A DNA stretch of 8,778 nt, from the NCBI GenBank assembly GCA_902803455.1, contig CADCQC010000070.1:1-8778 (forward strand). Direction: 5' to 3'. The position numbers were made by a program, and so were the translations under genes. A model generated the notes under the pieces. The model saw only the letters and a list, made by a program, of their open reading frames with translations, did no database searches and had not been told where the DNA came from. Below are positions 5,753-8,778 of the stretch, piece after piece. Source of the DNA: an uncultured Prevotellaceae bacterium (GTDB lineage Bacteria; Bacteroidota; Bacteroidia; Bacteroidales; Bacteroidaceae). Each line of letters opens with the position of its first letter. The stretch's first letter is position 1.

Positions 5753-6843
5753 TTAATAACCCCAAACACATGAGACAAGATAATGAACTGTTACGTCATG
5801 ATGAAGCAGCCATGAAGGACATGGCCGCCGAAATGGACGGACAATCTAAGACCAAGAAAAGGGTGGGATGGAAATTCATCGCACTGGGTCAGACGGTTGG
5901 TATCTTATTGGGTGCCGGCATTGCTCACGTTGTCAAAAAACAGACAACAGAGGGTGAGTCTGTGGCAGATCACGTCGATGATCATGCAGATACATTTGCA
6001 GGATTGACCGATGTCAGCGATAGCCAAACCTTTGAGCAGGCACTTGAGGAAGCACGGGAAACCGTGGGCAACGAAGGAGCCTTCTCATGGAGGGGTGGGG
6101 TGTATGCTACCTGTCCGCAAGATGAGTGGATGGCCAAGACAGAGACTGAAAGAGAACTGTTTACCAAAAGCGTGTCGACAGACATTCCAGCCGAAGAGAT
6201 TGATGTCAAACCCTTCGCCACAGATGATGGGGATTCGGATGCGATGGTGATAGAGGTGTCTGATGAACAACTGCCTGAGGCAGAGCAAATCCAGATGGCT
6301 GACATGCAGGATGATGTGGTGCAGATGGCTGACATGCAGGACGATGTGGTGCAGATGACCGAAATGCAGGACGATGTGGTGCAGACGGCACAGGCAGATG
6401 CAGTTACCTTGGAAGATGATGGATTTATCCATGTCACCGACCAAGACGGACACGACTTCGTGTTTGTCAACAATGAGTTGATCAATGTCTCCGACAACGA
6501 CGATGTGGTGCTGGTGGGTGTCAGCGATGACAACAGTCAGGAAGTATCTGCTTTCGCTTCCATGCCCGACGCCGGTGCCCATATCGTACAGGTGGCGGAT
6601 GATGCCGACGTGCTTGTCGTCGATGATGATGATGTGATGAACGACGGTGAGGTGGTCGACCTCGATACAGGAAATCCCTTTGCTGAGCCCATGGCCTTCC
6701 CCATGGCGGAAGATGACATGGTGGATACTTTTACCGAGGGCTTCGGAGATGATGGTTTCATGCCGCTTGATGTCCAACCCTTGGAGAATAGTCTTTTTGA
6801 TCCCAATGCCGTTGTAGAAGGTCCTATCCTTGACGCACAATAA
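5749..6843 (+). CDS. Acidic single-pass membrane protein with internal repeats
   Basis: A 364-residue protein, very acidic. ATG 5770 is an equally possible start (MRQDNELLRHDEAAMKD). Layout: a polar N-terminus; a basic KTKKR cluster (34-38); one hydrophobic segment about 41-60 (WKFIALGQTVGILLGAGIAH) ending at KK; then a 300-residue Asp/Glu-rich region. Positive-inside logic is ambiguous because lysines flank both sides, but the cluster before the span favours an exported C-terminal part. Residues 94-139 form a compact conserved-looking segment: TFEQALEEARETVG, then GAFSWRGGVYATCPQDEW, then ERELF. From memory, an 'F..Af..AR...G.gG.F.W.G..Y.T...eEW' pattern recurs in Bacteroidales proteins near FHA/kinase genes (unverified). 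Three 10-residue repeats occupy 182-211, and DDADVLVVDDDDVMND is almost pure acid. No enzymatic function is apparent; it may be a scaffold or cation-binding sensor. It resembles the partial protein at 1-606. Confidence 0.86.
   Translation: MINNPKHMRQDNELLRHDEAAMKDMAAEMDGQSKTKKRVGWKFIALGQTVGILLGAGIAHVVKKQTTEGESVADHVDDHADTFAGLTDVSDSQTFEQALEEARETVGNEGAFSWRGGVYATCPQDEWMAKTETERELFTKSVSTDIPAEEIDVKPFATDDGDSDAMVIEVSDEQLPEAEQIQMADMQDDVVQMADMQDDVVQMTEMQDDVVQTAQADAVTLEDDGFIHVTDQDGHDFVFVNNELINVSDNDDVVLVGVSDDNSQEVSAFASMPDAGAHIVQVADDADVLVVDDDDVMNDGEVVDLDTGNPFAEPMAFPMAEDDMVDTFTEGFGDDGFMPLDVQPLENSLFDPNAVVEGPILDAQ
6292..6381 (+). repeat. 30-bp tandem repeat, three copies
   Basis: Three head-to-tail 30-bp units at 6292-6321, 6322-6351 and 6352-6381 encode QMADMQDDVV, QMADMQDDVV and QMTEMQDDVV. 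Units 1 and 2 differ by one base (gat/gac); unit 3 carries a few changes giving Thr-Glu for Ala-Asp. The near identity at the DNA level points to recent expansion by slippage or recombination, with the frame preserved. Confidence 0.95.
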
Positions 6844-6873
6844 TACGATTCGTAGAAAACAACAACAACAGAT

Positions 6874-7449
6874 ATGGAAATAAAACGCGTGGTATGCAAA
6901 GCCTGTGGGGCAAAGCTGGAGGTGAAGAACTCCCATAATGAACCCGTCAAACTGATACGGTGCCCATCCTGTAAGGCCACCTTGCAGGTGATCTTCCACC
7001 AGATGCATACAGCACCCGAACCTTCCGGATCAGAGACGCTTTATGTCCAAAAGGATCCGAAAGCCCAACAGGCGCCAGATGAGCAGTCGACGGTGCTCGC
7101 ACCTTCCAAACCTGTCGTAGAACAACTGCCCGCTTTTGTCTATCAGGGCGAGGAATTTCGCTTGAATATCGGACAGAACATCGTAGGGAGGGCCTCCAAA
7201 TCGGGTACGGCAACCGTGCCCATTCCTACTGCCGACCATACGGTCAGCAGAGCGCATGCATTGGTGAATGTCATCCGTCTGGCTGACGGAAGCCATAAGG
7301 CTGTCATCGCCAACTACCAGAACAAGAACCCGATCAAGGTCAACGGCGTGCTGTTACGACAGGGTGAGGAATTGGTGCTCGGCGACAGGGCAGAGGTGGA
7401 AATGGGCATGTCGAAACTCATCTTCCTGAAAAAATCCTCACCGGCATGA
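6874..7449 (+). CDS. FHA domain protein with N-terminal zinc ribbon
   Basis: A 191-residue cytoplasmic phosphothreonine reader. The N-terminus is a zinc ribbon: Cys8-x2-Cys11 (VCKACGAKL) and Cys30-x2-Cys33 (RCPSCKATL). Residues 45-85 are a polar, Pro/Gln-rich linker containing DEQSTVLAP, where Thr73 is preceded by acidic residues and resembles a phospho-site. The FHA domain spans about 95-187 with Gly105-Arg106 (IVGRAS), Ser125-Arg126-x-His128 (TVSRAHA), Asn157-Gly158 (IKVNG) and the closing strands GEELVLGD and KLIFLKK. There are no membrane segments or signal peptide. Its stop overlaps the start of the PP2C gene (ATGA, 7446-7449), so the two are probably translationally coupled and made in similar amounts. 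A threonine ahead of an FHA domain recalls GarA-type proteins of actinobacteria, where the phosphorylated threonine is bound by the protein's own FHA domain; applying that here is inference. Confidence 0.93.
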   Translation: MEIKRVVCKACGAKLEVKNSHNEPVKLIRCPSCKATLQVIFHQMHTAPEPSGSETLYVQKDPKAQQAPDEQSTVLAPSKPVVEQLPAFVYQGEEFRLNIGQNIVGRASKSGTATVPIPTADHTVSRAHALVNVIRLADGSHKAVIANYQNKNPIKVNGVLLRQGEELVLGDRAEVEMGMSKLIFLKKSSPA

Positions 7450-8522
7450 AAATCAGATTGTGTCAACCCCAACTCATCTTCGAGGTGGGCCAGCGGTCCA
7501 ATCAAGAGGATTACATCTATGCCCCCGACCCCAAGGAGGGCGGGCGCATCTTCATCCTTTGCGACGGTATGGGTGGCCATGAGAAAGGTGAGGTGGCCAG
7601 CAGCATTATCGCCGAGGAGGTGGCGCGTTATCTCAATACCCACCTGCCCGAAGACTGCCTGTTGACCGACGGTCTCTTTGAGCAGGCTTTCGAATATGCC
7701 TGCCAATGCCTTGACCAGAAAGATGACGGCAACGGCGGCATGAAAAAAATGGGTACGACCTTCACCTTCCTCTGTTTCCATAAAGGAGGGTGCCTCGCTG
7801 CCCATGTAGGAGACAGCCGCATCTATCATATCCGACCCTCTGAGCGGAGAATGCTCTATAAGTCAAAAGACCATTCTCTGGTGGTCGAACTGTATCAGGC
7901 AGGTGAGATCTCTTTCTCGGAGATGAGCACCTCAAAACAGAAAAATGTCATCACCAGGGCTGTGATGCCAGGCAAAGAGCAACGCGTGAGGGCTGATATC
8001 GTGCATATCACTGACATCAGGCCTGGCGACTATTTCTATCAGTGTTCTGACGGGATGATGGAACACATGGGGGATGATGAACTGGTCGATGTGATTGCCC
8101 GCGAGGTCTCAGATGAGGAAAAGCAACAACTGCTCACAGTGGCATCTGCCAACAACCGAGACAACCACTCTGCTATCCTGCTGAAGGTCAGTCATGTGGA
8201 ATCTGAGCGAGGCGATGAGTCGTATGTTGGCGATGAGGATACCTCTCCCTATAATGCCCTGCTGATGAGATGGGATGACGAGGATGATGAGGGTACGGTC
8301 ACCTTGATACCCTCCAACGAGGAAGGACAGGTGGACCACCAAAAGGTGGAAGAAGAGGATGATGAGCATACGGCCTTCGTTATCCCAGAAAAAAGCAGCG
8401 GAAAACCTGCACAGCAACAAGGGAATACCAACGGGACTCAGAAGAAGGGGTCGTGGGGCTTGGCCATCGTCTCTGCCATCATCATGGCAGCCTTGGTCGC
8501 CACCTTGTTGTACTACTTATAA
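7446..8522 (+). CDS. Tail-anchored PP2C-family Ser/Thr phosphatase
   Basis: A 358-residue PPM/PP2C metal-dependent phosphatase that should remove phosphate from proteins modified by the adjacent kinase. The catalytic domain is about 8-250. Visible signatures are Arg17-x-Asn-Gln-Glu-Asp22 (QRSNQED), Asp40-Gly-Met-Gly-Gly (CDGMGGHEKGE), Gly103-Thr-Thr, His120-Val-Gly-Asp123-Ser-Arg (AHVGDSR), DHSLV, Ser201-Asp202-Gly203 (QCSDGM) and Asp239-Asn240 (RDNHSAILL). All metal-binding aspartates expected of an active enzyme (D22, D40, D202, D239, and D123 for the third metal) are present. Residues 251-335 are an acidic disordered linker with two copies of a DDE-x-T-x-x-L/V-I-P motif around Thr284 and Thr309. 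Residues 337-358 (WGLAIVSAIIMAALVATLLYYL) form a membrane span at the extreme C-terminus, so the enzyme is tail-anchored with its catalytic domain in the cytoplasm. It overlaps the FHA gene by 4 bp; the kinase follows after 33 bp. Confidence 0.95.
   Translation: MKIRLCQPQLIFEVGQRSNQEDYIYAPDPKEGGRIFILCDGMGGHEKGEVASSIIAEEVARYLNTHLPEDCLLTDGLFEQAFEYACQCLDQKDDGNGGMKKMGTTFTFLCFHKGGCLAAHVGDSRIYHIRPSERRMLYKSKDHSLVVELYQAGEISFSEMSTSKQKNVITRAVMPGKEQRVRADIVHITDIRPGDYFYQCSDGMMEHMGDDELVDVIAREVSDEEKQQLLTVASANNRDNHSAILLKVSHVESERGDESYVGDEDTSPYNALLMRWDDEDDEGTVTLIPSNEEGQVDHQKVEEEDDEHTAFVIPEKSSGKPAQQQGNTNGTQKKGSWGLAIVSAIIMAALVATLLYYL
8277..8387 (+). repeat. Duplicated acidic threonine motif in the PP2C linker
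   Basis: Two copies, coded by 8277-8312 and 8355-8387, give DEDDEGTVTLIP and EDDEHTAFVIP. The 12-bp string gaggatgatgag is identical in both and is followed by one variable codon, then acg. The remainder differs at the DNA level while keeping the hydrophobic pattern, which suggests selection on the protein motif. The threonines are residues 284 and 309. Confidence 0.75.
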
Positions 8523-8555
8523 AATTGATCTTTTTGAAAACGATCTTTAGAAGAA

Positions 8556-8778
8556 ATGAGCAACAACGGAAATATCAGCAACCTGTCAATGCTTCCTGTG
8601 GGCACGACACTACAGATGGGGAAATACCGGATTGAGAGATACCTGGCTTCTGGAGGATTCGGCAACACCTATGTGGCAAAAAACGTGAACTTCGGTGTGG
8701 AGGTGGCCATCAAGGAGTTCTACATGAAGGGTGTCACACAGCGCGACAGCACGACACAACTCGTGAGTGTGAGCAACC
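8556..8778 (+). CDS. Serine/threonine protein kinase, N-terminal part
   Basis: The gene runs off the end of the window; 74 residues are visible from ATG 8556. They show the start of a eukaryotic-like (Hanks-type) kinase domain: the first strand GKYRIERYLASGGFGNTYVA contains the glycine-rich ATP loop (GGFGNTY, residues 33-39), and EVAIKEF carries the invariant lysine Lys53 of the VAIK motif. The continuation YMKGVTQRD fits the Bacteroidales type of this kinase family as I know it. The catalytic loop, DFG and any membrane or sensor domain lie outside the window. It transfers phosphate from ATP to Ser/Thr; likely targets are the FHA proteins, the PP2C linker or the acidic proteins (inference). 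It lies 33 bp after the PP2C stop in an AT-rich spacer, where GATCTTT occurs at 8527-8533 and 8542-8548. Kinase and phosphatase side by side is the usual arrangement. Confidence 0.94.
   Translation, partial: MSNNGNISNLSMLPVGTTLQMGKYRIERYLASGGFGNTYVAKNVNFGVEVAIKEFYMKGVTQRDSTTQLVSVSN

Noticed and set aside
6085..7008. Reverse-strand open frame of 307 codons rich in His and Ile
   Set aside because: It is the complement of the Asp-rich gene (gat/gac read as atc/gtc and cat), including the repeat region, and runs across two real genes and their gap.
1..8778. Mobile element, CRISPR array or RNA genes
   Set aside because: No transposase or integrase frame, terminal inverted repeats, spaced direct repeats or tRNA-like cloverleaf could be found on either strand.

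Overview
The window looks like a chromosomal segment from a member of the Bacteroidota, most likely Prevotella or a close relative. This rests on a GC content near 50 %, the absence of Shine-Dalgarno sequences before the starts, the style of the protein families, and a kinase N-terminus with the VAIKEF..KGV.QRD pattern that I associate with Bacteroidales serine/threonine kinases. The genus is inferred, not shown. All eleven supported genes are on the + strand and tightly packed; there is no tRNA, rRNA, CRISPR array or insertion sequence.

Layout. Positions 1-606 hold the 3' end of an acidic, Pro/Glu-rich protein. A tight run follows: a secreted caspase-like (C14) peptidase (620-1372), a stand-alone LytTR DNA-binding protein (1385-1744), a membrane FHA protein with a C-terminal zinc ribbon (1760-2449), an unrecognised secreted protein (2455-3111) and a secreted protein with an NTF2/SnoaL-like region (3113-4132). 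After an AT-rich 80-bp gap with paired short repeats comes a TPR plus putative outer-membrane beta-barrel protein (4213-5619). A 129-bp gap containing a long imperfect hairpin separates this from a second block: an acidic single-pass membrane protein (5749-6843), an FHA protein with an N-terminal zinc ribbon (6874-7449), a tail-anchored PP2C phosphatase (7446-8522, overlapping the FHA gene by ATGA) and the start of a serine/threonine kinase (8556 to the window edge).

How it may work together (inference). The second block has a writer (kinase), an eraser (PP2C) and a reader (FHA) of phosphothreonine. The first block adds another membrane-bound reader, a possible transcriptional output (LytTR), and several exported proteins including a caspase-like protease and a TPR/beta-barrel protein. 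The PP2C linker carries two near-identical acidic threonine motifs (DDE-x-T-x-x-L/V-I-P), and the second FHA protein carries a similar threonine before its FHA domain; these are plausible kinase substrates and FHA docking sites. The window therefore reads as a cell-envelope phosphothreonine signalling system coupled to a secreted caspase-like peptidase. I do not recognise it as a named system.
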